A stretch of 64,000 bases of DNA from JAENVU01 sp038250905. Its GTDB lineage: Bacteria > Actinomycetota > Acidimicrobiia > IMCC26256 > JAENVU01. Numbering within the stretch: the first letter of the stretch is position 1; every line of letters starts with the position of its first letter. The stretch lies in assembly GCA_038250905.1 (NCBI GenBank), contig JBBSBV010000006.1:61818-125817 (forward strand), read 5' to 3'. The notes under the pieces were generated by a model, which saw nothing but the letters and a program-made list of their open reading frames with translations, ran no database searches and was not told the origin of the DNA. Of the stretch, positions 25,147-32,631 are shown piece after piece. The position numbers were made by a program, and so were the translations under genes.

Positions 25147-25249
25147 TGCGCTCCTCGAATGAACTCAGAGGAGGCGACAGGATCGTTTCGGGCAATGGCC
25201 CAAGGCAAACGAGCCGTCTTCCCTAAGAAGGGGGTGAACAACGACCGTA
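25147..25249 (-). promoter_or_regulatory. structured 5' leader of the DUF1611-racemase operon, candidate cis-regulatory RNA
   Basis: On the minus strand a -10-like TACGGT (25244-25249) would give a leader of about 90 nt. It can form CCCT-TCTT-AGGG (25220-25231), a two-part stem with outer CGTTT/AAACG (25184-25188 with 25207-25211) and inner GGGC/GCCC (25190-25193 with 25198-25201), and CTCCTC (25168-25173) pairing with the Shine-Dalgarno GAGGAG (25151-25156). It matches no riboswitch class I know. Confidence 0.4.
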
Positions 25250-25329
25250 CCAGGTCCCCGGTCGAACGGCGGTCGGGCCTGGGGTGGCCCAGGGCATCTG
25301 GCGCGTCGAACCGTACGAACCGGCCCGCG

Positions 25330-25335
25330 TAGGCT
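25330..25335 (+). promoter_or_regulatory. putative -10 box (TAGGCT) of ispG
   Basis: TAGGCT ends 7 nt before the ispG ATG with no Shine-Dalgarno, a leaderless arrangement. It shares the divergent gap with the DUF1611 promoter. Confidence 0.45.
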
Positions 25336-25342
25336 CGACTGC

Positions 25343-26569
25343 ATGCCCACCCCCCGTCGCCGGACCCGCCAAGTCGTCGTCGGTCGGGCCCCGGGGCCGA
25401 GTGTGGCGGTCGGCGGCGATGCGCCGGTGTCGGTGCAGTCGATGACCACGACCAAGACCGCCGACGTCGAGGGCACGCTCGCCCAGATCTACGCGCTGGC
25501 GGCGGCGGGCTGCGACATCGTGCGGTGTACCTGCAACGAGGAGGAGGCCGCCGAGGGCCTCGCGCAGATCGTGCCGCGATCGCCGGTCCCGATCATCGCC
25601 GACATCCACTTCCAGTACCGGCTCGCGCTCGCGGCGATGGAAGCGGGCGTGCAGGGCCTGCGGCTGAATCCCGGCAACATTCGGAAGGCCGCGCACATCA
25701 AGGCGGTCGCCCAGGAGGCCAAGGACCGGGGTCTGCCGATCCGTATCGGAGTGAACGCGGGCTCGCTCGATCCCGACATCGCCGAGCAGTACGGCATCAC
25801 GCCGGAGGCGCTCGTCGCGTCGGCCCAACGTGAACTCGCCCACTTCGCCGAGGTCGACTTCGACGACGTGAAGATCTCGGTCAAGGCCAGCAACGTCGCG
25901 TTGATGATCGACGCGTACCGCCTGCTCTCCGAGACGGTCGACCACCCGCTCCACCTCGGCGTCACCGAGGCCGGCCCGCCGCCGAACGGATTGATCAAGT
26001 CGACGGCCGGGATCGCGACGCTGCTCGCCGAAGGCATCGGTGACACGATCCGGTACTCACTCACCGCGGATCCGGTCGAGGAAGCCCGCGCCGGTCGCAC
26101 GCTGCTGGAGGCTCTGGGCCTGCGCGAACGGCGCGGGCTGGACCTCATCGCGTGTCCGAGCTGTGGCCGGGCGGAGGTCGACGTGATCAAGGTCGCGGGC
26201 GATGCGCAGGCCGCGCTCGGTGAGTTGAAGATCCCGCTGCAGGTCGCGGTGATGGGCTGCGTGGTGAACGGACCCGGTGAGGCACGCGAGGCCGATCTCG
26301 GGATCGCGGCCGGTCGCGGCCGCGGTCACCTGTTCGTGAAGGGTCAGGTCGTGCGGGTCGTTCCCGAGGCGGAGATGGTCGACGCACTGGTCGCGACCGC
26401 GAAGCAGATCATGGACGAAGGCATCGAGGCCGTGATCGCGTCGGCCGACGCGGGCGCGGCGGCCGAGGCCGAAGCCACGCGCGTCGAACTCATCACGTCG
26501 CAGGGCGCCGACGCCAACCACGACGCCGAGAAGATCGACCGCATCCGCGAGCTGGCCGGCGAGAACTAA
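25343..26569 (+). CDS. ispG: 4-hydroxy-3-methylbut-2-enyl diphosphate synthase
   Basis: 408 aa. [4Fe-4S] enzyme of the MEP pathway converting MEcPP to HMBPP. The TIM-barrel half begins GDAPVSVQSMTTTKT; the cluster cysteines are in ISCPSCGR-like CPSCGRAEVD and MGCVVNGPGEAREAD, both intact. The C terminus has a 40-residue Ala-rich addition. Its stop overlaps the stop of convergent gatD by 4 nt. Confidence 0.96.
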   Translation: MPTPRRRTRQVVVGRAPGPSVAVGGDAPVSVQSMTTTKTADVEGTLAQIYALAAAGCDIVRCTCNEEEAAEGLAQIVPRSPVPIIADIHFQYRLALAAMEAGVQGLRLNPGNIRKAAHIKAVAQEAKDRGLPIRIGVNAGSLDPDIAEQYGITPEALVASAQRELAHFAEVDFDDVKISVKASNVALMIDAYRLLSETVDHPLHLGVTEAGPPPNGLIKSTAGIATLLAEGIGDTIRYSLTADPVEEARAGRTLLEALGLRERRGLDLIACPSCGRAEVDVIKVAGDAQAALGELKIPLQVAVMGCVVNGPGEAREADLGIAAGRGRGHLFVKGQVVRVVPEAEMVDALVATAKQIMDEGIEAVIASADAGAAAEAEATRVELITSQGADANHDAEKIDRIRELAGEN

Positions 26570-27336
26570 CCGCGGTTGGCGTGCCAGTCGCGTCGGCGCG
26601 CCGCGAACCCGGTGAGCCGAGCTTCGTGCAGGCGGTCGGCGCGGAGGCGGTTCACCAGGTCGTCGTCGATCGGGGTGAGTGCCTCGGTCCCGACGACCCA
26701 GCCCAGCAGATGATCGGCGAGGGCGGGGTTGCGCGGGAGCGCCGGACCGTGCAGGTAGGTGCCGAGGAGCCGATCGGCGAGGACGCCGTCGACGGCGTCC
26801 ACGCCGTTGCCGTAGCCCACCGTCACCCGTCCGAGTGGCGCCACCCCGGGTCCGAGCGTGGTCCGGCCACCGTGGTTCTCGAACCCGGTGAGCGCGGGCA
26901 GCCTGGTCTCCGGTGCAGGTTCCACGACCACTTCGCCGATGAGTCTTCCCGTCCCGGATCGGGTGTCCAGATCCACCAGGCCGAGGCCGTCCAGGATGTC
27001 GCCGTCGCCGGCCTCGTAGCTGGTGCCGAGGAGTTGGTATCCGGCGCACACCGCGAAGATCACCGCGCCGGCCTCCCGCGCGGTGTCGATCGCGGCGCGA
27101 GAGGCCCGCATGCCGTCGGCGGCCATCACCTGCGCGTCGTCCTCACCGCCACCGAAGAGGTAGATGTCGAGCGACTCCGGGATCGGTGCGCCGGCCGGGA
27201 CCTCGACGTACTCGGCGGCGATGTCGCGTCGCCGGGCGCGATCGACGAGCACGATCGCGTTGCCCCGGTCGCCGTAGGTGCCGAGGAGTTCGGGGTAGAC
27301 GAGGCCGACCCGGACGGCGGAGGTCCGGCTCACCAC
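26566..27336 (-). CDS. gatD: lipid II isoglutaminyl synthase, glutaminase subunit GatD
   Basis: 256 aa. Class I glutamine amidotransferase-like protein that feeds ammonia to MurT to amidate D-Glu of lipid II. Nucleophile Cys97 lies in FAVCAGYQLLG and the catalytic His196 in TYLHGP. The start may be either of two consecutive GTG codons (27336 or 27333); the second overlaps the murT stop (GTGA). murT-gatD order and coupling are standard in Gram-positives that amidate peptidoglycan. Confidence 0.92.
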   Translation of the reverse strand: MVSRTSAVRVGLVYPELLGTYGDRGNAIVLVDRARRRDIAAEYVEVPAGAPIPESLDIYLFGGGEDDAQVMAADGMRASRAAIDTAREAGAVIFAVCAGYQLLGTSYEAGDGDILDGLGLVDLDTRSGTGRLIGEVVVEPAPETRLPALTGFENHGGRTTLGPGVAPLGRVTVGYGNGVDAVDGVLADRLLGTYLHGPALPRNPALADHLLGWVVGTEALTPIDDDLVNRLRADRLHEARLTGFAARRRDWHANRG

Positions 27337-28565
27337 GACGCCTTGGTCAAGGCCGTGAACTGGGTGTAGGAGGCGACGATGTTCACCGGACCGGTGAGTC
27401 GTTGCGCGGCGCGCAGCGGATCGGGTTCGACGACATGGTCGACCCCGCCGTACTCCAGTCGGACCGCGACGTCGAGCGCGCGCTCACCGCTCGCCGCCAC
27501 CTCGTGGCCGCGCAGGATCTCGTAGGGGACGTCCCACAGCCACGAGGGATCGCGACCATCGGCCACGTGGGCGTTGACTGCGAGCACGACGGCGCCCGCT
27601 TGCGGTTCGAGCCAACGCAACACCTCGGTCCAGCCCGCCGGGTTCTTGGCGAGCAGCACCCGGGCCTCGCGACCGTCGGCCAGTCGGCAGGTGGAGAACC
27701 GGCCGGACACGACATCGACGCTGCGCATGCCGGTGGCCGCCGCTTCGGGGTCGGCTCCGAAGTGCGCGATCGCGGTGGTCAGCGCGAGGGCCGCGTTCAT
27801 GCGATTCCAGTCGCCGGGCAACGTGAGGTCGAGGGTGACCGGACCGCGCGGGGTGACGAGCGTGTCGCCCAGCAACCGGTAGTCGGCCTCGGGTTGGGAG
27901 AAGCCGCAGGCCGGGCACGCAAACGAATCGGCCGTCCAGGTGAGCAGGGCCGCGCACTCGGGGCAGGTGGCGGCGTCGGAGCGCCATGGCGCGCCGAGTG
28001 CGACCCAGGTGACGTTGCGGGCCGGTCCCACCGACCACACCACGTGCGGATCGGAGGCGTTGGCGATGACGGCGCGGTCCGGGTGATCCGTACACACCGC
28101 GCGCCATTTCACCGCGATGCTGCGCACCTCGCCGAAGCGGTCGAGTTGGTCACGCGTGAGGTTCCCGAACACGAGGACCTCGGCGTGCAACGGGTCGACC
28201 ACCTTCGGGACCCAGCGTTCGTCCACCTCCAGGACCGCGACCGTCCCCGCCGGGTCCCGGCCCAGGGCCGCGGCAACGCCCGCGGGCATGTTGGCCCCGG
28301 TGTGGTTCGTCACCACGGAGGTACCGCACGCGCGCAACGCGTCGGCGAGGAGGCGCGTGGTCGTGGTCTTGCCGTTGGTCGCGGACACGATCGCCACTCG
28401 GCGGTCGGCGACGACGTCGGCGAGCAGGTCGGGATCGATGGCGAGCATCACGCGCCCGCTCACCTGGGTCCCGGCCCCACGACCGGTCACCCGCGACGCC
28501 CAGCCGGCCGCCCGCCCCGCCAGCAGCGCAGCGGTGACGCGTAGGCCTCGCGTCGCGCCCCTCAC
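27330..28565 (-). CDS. murT: lipid II isoglutaminyl synthase, Mur-ligase subunit MurT
   Basis: 411 aa. ATP-dependent Mur-ligase homologue forming lipid II D-isoglutamine with GatD. The P-loop is SATNGKTTTT (61-70). A four-Cys zinc ribbon inserted in the middle domain (Cys201, 204, 217, 220), the C-terminal DUF1727 region with LLAKNPAGW, and IVASYTQFTAL at the end identify MurT rather than MurC-F. The GTG start overlaps the upstream methyltransferase stop. Confidence 0.93.
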   Translation of the reverse strand: MRGATRGLRVTAALLAGRAAGWASRVTGRGAGTQVSGRVMLAIDPDLLADVVADRRVAIVSATNGKTTTTRLLADALRACGTSVVTNHTGANMPAGVAAALGRDPAGTVAVLEVDERWVPKVVDPLHAEVLVFGNLTRDQLDRFGEVRSIAVKWRAVCTDHPDRAVIANASDPHVVWSVGPARNVTWVALGAPWRSDAATCPECAALLTWTADSFACPACGFSQPEADYRLLGDTLVTPRGPVTLDLTLPGDWNRMNAALALTTAIAHFGADPEAAATGMRSVDVVSGRFSTCRLADGREARVLLAKNPAGWTEVLRWLEPQAGAVVLAVNAHVADGRDPSWLWDVPYEILRGHEVAASGERALDVAVRLEYGGVDHVVEPDPLRAAQRLTGPVNIVASYTQFTALTKASW

Positions 28566-29329
28566 GCGCGTTCGCACCAATAGGCGTCGACGCGGTAGGC
28601 GATGGGGATGCGGTCCTGGCCGGCGGTCTCGGGATGAGTTGCGAGGAGCGTCCGCACCTCGTCGAGCACGGCGCGTTGTTCGTCGGGTTCGAGCACTGCG
28701 ACGTGACTCACCGATTGGAACCGCTCGACCACCTGCCCGACCGTCAGCATCTGCTCGTGGTGGAACGTGGCTTCGTGCAGGGGCCCGAAGAACGGGGTCT
28801 CGGTGAACGCCGACTCCCGCCACTCGTCGTGCTGTCGCCACGGTGCGTGCTTCTCGACGCGGTCCATGATCGACCAGAGCGCGTCGACGTGGGGCGCGGA
28901 ACGATCGCGGGCATTCCAGACGAGGCCGAGCCGACCACCCGGACGCAGGACCCGGGCCGCGGCCTCGAGTGAGCGTGCTGCGTCGAACCAGTGGAAGGCC
29001 TGGGCGACGGTGATCGCGTCGAACGACGCGGCGCGGAACGGCAGGCGCTCCGCCGTGCTGGCGATGATCGGGACCCCGGGGCTGGTGCGGTGGAGCACCT
29101 CGCGCATTCCGTCGACCGGTTCGGACGCAACGATCCGTGCGCCGAGCGGTTCGAGGAGGCGGGTGAACTTCCCGGTACCGGCGGCGAGATCGAGCACGTC
29201 CCGACCGGGACCGATGCCGAGGTGCTCGGCGAACCACGCCACGCACGCCGGCGGATACCCCGGCCGCGCCCGCTCGTAGGCGGCTGCTTCGCGGTCGAAG
29301 CCGGCGTCGGCGACACGGTGGACGGGCAC
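28562..29329 (-). CDS. class I SAM-dependent methyltransferase
   Basis: 255 aa from GTG 29329. AdoMet motif I is VLDLAAGTGKF (45-55), then SEPVDGM, and a post-I region with QAFHWFD as in the UbiE/Methyltransf_11 group. Substrate unknown. It is the first gene of a three-gene minus-strand operon with murT and gatD through GTGA overlaps; a cell-envelope substrate is conceivable but not shown. The open frame extends much further upstream but the family N terminus (FDREAAAYERARPGYP) begins near residue 11. Confidence 0.8.
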   Translation of the reverse strand: MPVHRVADAGFDREAAAYERARPGYPPACVAWFAEHLGIGPGRDVLDLAAGTGKFTRLLEPLGARIVASEPVDGMREVLHRTSPGVPIIASTAERLPFRAASFDAITVAQAFHWFDAARSLEAAARVLRPGGRLGLVWNARDRSAPHVDALWSIMDRVEKHAPWRQHDEWRESAFTETPFFGPLHEATFHHEQMLTVGQVVERFQSVSHVAVLEPDEQRAVLDEVRTLLATHPETAGQDRIPIAYRVDAYWCERA

Positions 29330-29443
29330 CCCGCCATGATGGCAGCTGACGGCATCGGCGCTTCGTTTTCGCGCCGCGCTGATCCGCGGCAGACTCGGCG
29401 ACGGGTGCCCGGACGCTGCCGTTCCCGGGACCAGGAGGGAACG

Positions 29444-30880
29444 ATGACCGACGCTTGGTTGGATGCCACCGCGCAGGCGGAGTTGGTGCGCGCGGGTGAG
29501 GTGAAGCCGCTCGAACTCGTCGAGGACGCGATCGCGCGCGTTGAGGCCCTCGACCCGCAGTTGAACGCGGTGATCCACACCAACTTCGAGCGCGCACGCG
29601 ATGCGGCCCGCGGCGATCTCCCGGACGGTCCGTTCCGCGGGGTTCCGTTCCTGATCAAGGACGCGGTCTGTCACGAGGCGGGGGAGCCGTACCACTTCGG
29701 CATGCAGGTCCTGAAGGACATCGACTGGCACGAGGACACCGACACGTGGCTCGTCGAGCGCTACCACCGAGCAGGACTGGTGAGCATCGGGCGCACGAAC
29801 CTGCCCGAGATGGCGAGCACGGTCACCACCGAACCGGTCGCGTACGGGGCCACGCACAATCCGTGGGACCTCGACCGGTCCACCGGCGGGTCGAGCGGTG
29901 GTGCCGCGGCCGCGGTGGCCTCCGGGATGGTGGCGGCCGCCCACGGCAACGACATGGGCGGTTCGATCCGCTTCCCGGCGTCGATGTGCGGTCTCGTGGG
30001 ACTCAAGCCGACCCGCGGGCGCACCACGCTCGGCCCCGACTTCGGCGAGTTGTGGGGGCCGACCTCGCACGAGCACGTGCTGACCCGATCGGTGCGGGAC
30101 ACTGCGGGCATTCTCGACGCCGCCCATGGCCCCGGGATCGGCGACCCCTACGAGATCGTGCCCCCGGTGGGGCCCTACGCGGACGAGGTCGGCGTGCCGC
30201 CCGGGTCACTCCGCATCGGATTCCGGACTCTCCGCTGTGATGGCACCGGCGACTCCGATCCCGCGGTGGTCGAGGTGGTGCAGGCGGCGGCCCGGTTGTG
30301 CGAATCGCTCGGTCATGTGGTGACGAACGAGGTGGTCGCACCGCTCGACGATCCGGGTCTGCTCGCCGCGCTCCCCGGCCTCTGGGCGGGGGTGATCGGG
30401 CGCGAGGTCGACCGGTGGAGCGAGCGGATCGGTCGGACCATCGCCATCGACGAGTTGGAGCCGATCAACCAGGCGCTCCTCGGGATGGCCCAGGGCGTGA
30501 GCGCCAGCGCCTACGTCGGTGCGCTCGAGGCGTTGCAGCGGTGGGCGCGCGGCGTCGCCGGCTGGTTCGCCGACTTCGACGTGCTGATGGTGCCGACGAT
30601 CCCCGAACCACCGTTCCGCCTGGGCCGGCTGGCGGCGGGCGAGGCCGACGGCTTCGGCCAACTGCTCGACGCCGGTTCGCTGATCACGTTCACGCTGCCG
30701 TTCAACGCGACGGGTCAGCCCGCGATCTCGTTGCCACTCGGCATGAGCGCCGACGGTCTGCCGATCGGCGTGCAGTTCGTCGCCCCGTTCGGTCGGGAGG
30801 ACATCCTCATCCGTCTGGCGTCCCAACTCGAGACCGCCGCGCCCTGGGCCGACCGCCGCCCCCCGGTGTCGGCGGCGTAG
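29444..30880 (+). CDS. amidase signature family hydrolase
   Basis: 478 aa. Ser-cisSer-Lys amidase: Lys72 (LIKDAV), Ser150 in GGSSGG, nucleophile Ser174 in MGGSIRFPAS. Similar to 6-aminohexanoate-cyclic-dimer hydrolases and other general amidases; GatA is unlikely because no GatB/GatC lie nearby. AGGAGGG precedes the ATG at good spacing. It is divergent from the methyltransferase-murT-gatD operon and is followed by an F420-type oxidoreductase with its own promoter. Confidence 0.85.
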   Translation: MTDAWLDATAQAELVRAGEVKPLELVEDAIARVEALDPQLNAVIHTNFERARDAARGDLPDGPFRGVPFLIKDAVCHEAGEPYHFGMQVLKDIDWHEDTDTWLVERYHRAGLVSIGRTNLPEMASTVTTEPVAYGATHNPWDLDRSTGGSSGGAAAAVASGMVAAAHGNDMGGSIRFPASMCGLVGLKPTRGRTTLGPDFGELWGPTSHEHVLTRSVRDTAGILDAAHGPGIGDPYEIVPPVGPYADEVGVPPGSLRIGFRTLRCDGTGDSDPAVVEVVQAAARLCESLGHVVTNEVVAPLDDPGLLAALPGLWAGVIGREVDRWSERIGRTIAIDELEPINQALLGMAQGVSASAYVGALEALQRWARGVAGWFADFDVLMVPTIPEPPFRLGRLAAGEADGFGQLLDAGSLITFTLPFNATGQPAISLPLGMSADGLPIGVQFVAPFGREDILIRLASQLETAAPWADRRPPVSAA

Positions 30881-30919
30881 CCCACCGCCGGCTCATCGGG
30901 CGCCCGATCGCCCCTGCAA

Positions 30920-30925
30920 TAGCGT
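30920..30925 (+). promoter_or_regulatory. putative -10 box (TAGCGT) of the LLM oxidoreductase gene
   Basis: TAGCGT ends 7 nt before the ATG at 30933, again the leaderless spacing. The same hexamer precedes xerC. Confidence 0.45.
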
Positions 30926-30932
30926 CGGGGGT

Positions 30933-31877
30933 ATGCGTCCGTTCCGGTTCGGATATCAGCTCGGGGCGGGATCGGCGAGTGAGCTGGTCGATGCCGCTCG
31001 GGACGCTGAGGCGGCCGGGTTCGATGTGGTCCACACGTCGGATCACGTCGGTGACTCCTGGGCGCCTCTCGCGCCGTTGGCCGCGATCGCCGCCGCGACC
31101 GAGCAGGTGCGGCTGTGTCCGCTGGTCCTGAACAACGACTTCCATCACCCCGTGCATCTGGCGCGCGAGTTTGCGGCGCTCGACCACCTGACGGGCGGCC
31201 GGATGGAGCTCGGAATCGGCGCGGGTCATTCGTTCACGGAGTACGAGGCGGTGGGGATCGCGTTCGACCCGCCCGCCGTACGCAAGGCGCGGATGGCCGA
31301 GGCGGTCGAGGTGGTACGCCGACTGCTCGACGGCGAGGAGGTCACGTTCGACGGCGACCACTACCGAATCCGCGCAGTGCGCACGCAGCGGTCGTTCCAG
31401 GAGCACCTCCCGGTGCTCGTGGGAGTGAACGGGAAGCAGGCGTTGGCTCATGCCGCGCGACATGCCGACACGATCGGGCTGCTGATGTTGGGTCGAACAC
31501 TGGCCGACGGTCAGCGGCACGAGACCCGATGGGAGGCGGATCGGCTCGACGCGACCGTGACGTACATCCGGGAGCAGGCCGCGGATCGTGTGCGGATGCC
31601 CGAACTCCACGCGCTGGTGCAGGCGATCATCATCACCGACGACCGGCGTACCGCCGCGGCCGAGGTCGTCGCCGGCGGGTGGGCGCCGACCGTCGACGAT
31701 GCGCTCACGACACCGTTCCTCGCGATCGGTACCCACGAGGAGATCGCCACCCACCTCCATACGTGTCGGGAGCGGTGGGGGATCTCCTACTTCTCGGTGC
31801 GCGAGATCGACAGTTTCGCCCCGGTCGTCGCGCTCGTCCGGCCGTCAGTCGAATCGATTCGTCACGCGTCCGGGTAG
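30933..31877 (+). CDS. LLM-class F420-dependent oxidoreductase
   Basis: 314 aa. Luciferase-like TIM-barrel protein using coenzyme F420 (family inference, TIGR03621-like). Typical stretches are FDVVHTSDHVGD, HPVHLAREFAALDHLTGGRMELGIGAG and LPVLVGVNGKQAL. The physiological substrate is unknown. A second probable F420/deazaflavin enzyme is encoded at 47160-47582. It stands alone, convergent with cysH. Confidence 0.85.
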   Translation: MRPFRFGYQLGAGSASELVDAARDAEAAGFDVVHTSDHVGDSWAPLAPLAAIAAATEQVRLCPLVLNNDFHHPVHLAREFAALDHLTGGRMELGIGAGHSFTEYEAVGIAFDPPAVRKARMAEAVEVVRRLLDGEEVTFDGDHYRIRAVRTQRSFQEHLPVLVGVNGKQALAHAARHADTIGLLMLGRTLADGQRHETRWEADRLDATVTYIREQAADRVRMPELHALVQAIIITDDRRTAAAEVVAGGWAPTVDDALTTPFLAIGTHEEIATHLHTCRERWGISYFSVREIDSFAPVVALVRPSVESIRHASG

Positions 31878-31926
31878 CGACGGCCCGCGATTCGCGCTCA
31901 TATTGCGGGGGGACGCGACGGGACGG

Positions 31927-32631
31927 TCAGAGGTGGAGGCCGCACTCGGTCTTGTCGAGACCGGCCCAGCGGCCGGCGCGGCCGTCCTCACCCACGCCGA
32001 CGGGGCGGGTGCAGGGCCAGCACCCGATGGAGTCGTAACCCCGCTCGGCCAGCGGGTGCATGGGGAGGTCGTGGTCCTTGACGTATCCGGCGACGTCCGC
32101 ATCGGACCATCCGGCGATCGGGTTGAGCTTCACCAGGCCGCGGCTGAGGTCGTAGCTCACGAGTGGCGCGTTGGCGCGGGCCGGGCTCTCGGCCCGTCGG
32201 AGTCCGCTCATCCACGCCGCTCTGCCCTCGAGGGCGTGCTGCATCGGTTCGACCTTGCGGGCCCGACAGCACGCGTCGGGATCGTTGTGCCACAGGTCGT
32301 CGGGCGCACGGTCGGGGCGGATCACGTTGAGGTTCAGGTCGTAGCGCGTCTTCACCTGCTCCACGTACCAGAGCGTCTCCGCGAAGTGGTACTGCGTGTC
32401 GAGGAACGCGACTTCCACGTTCGGGACGGTCTTGTACACGATGTCGATCAGCACGCAGTCCTGGAACGACGCCGCGAGGACGAGGTCCGAGCCGTACTCG
32501 TCGTAGGCCCACGCGATGAGCGCGGACGCCGGACGCGAGCTGAAGCGCCGATCGATCGCCGTGAGCGCGTCGAGGTCGGGGACGACTGGTGCAGCACCGA
32601 TCGAGACGGGCGTTGTCGTCGTCGTGCTCAC
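31927..32631 (-). CDS. cysH: assimilatory adenylyl-sulfate (APS) reductase
   Basis: 234 aa. Reduces APS to sulfite using thioredoxin or glutaredoxin-like donors. The [4Fe-4S] cysteines that separate APS from PAPS reductases are all present: Cys121-Cys122 (CCRARK) and Cys204-x-x-Cys207 (GCWPC). The catalytic Cys230 is in the C-terminal KTECGLHL. The GTG start overlaps the sulfite reductase stop (GTGA). No sulfate transporter or ATP sulfurylase gene is adjacent. Confidence 0.93.
   Translation of the reverse strand: MSTTTTTPVSIGAAPVVPDLDALTAIDRRFSSRPASALIAWAYDEYGSDLVLAASFQDCVLIDIVYKTVPNVEVAFLDTQYHFAETLWYVEQVKTRYDLNLNVIRPDRAPDDLWHNDPDACCRARKVEPMQHALEGRAAWMSGLRRAESPARANAPLVSYDLSRGLVKLNPIAGWSDADVAGYVKDHDLPMHPLAERGYDSIGCWPCTRPVGVGEDGRAGRWAGLDKTECGLHL

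Noticed and set aside
25147..25249. Assignment of the DUF1611 leader to a known riboswitch (glutamine, SAM, c-di-GMP, guanidine)
   Set aside because: The conserved core sequences of those classes are not present; kept only as an unassigned structured leader.
29444..30880. Amidase as GatA of tRNA amidation
   Set aside because: No gatB/gatC nearby and the sequence resembles general amidases; kept as amidase of unknown substrate.
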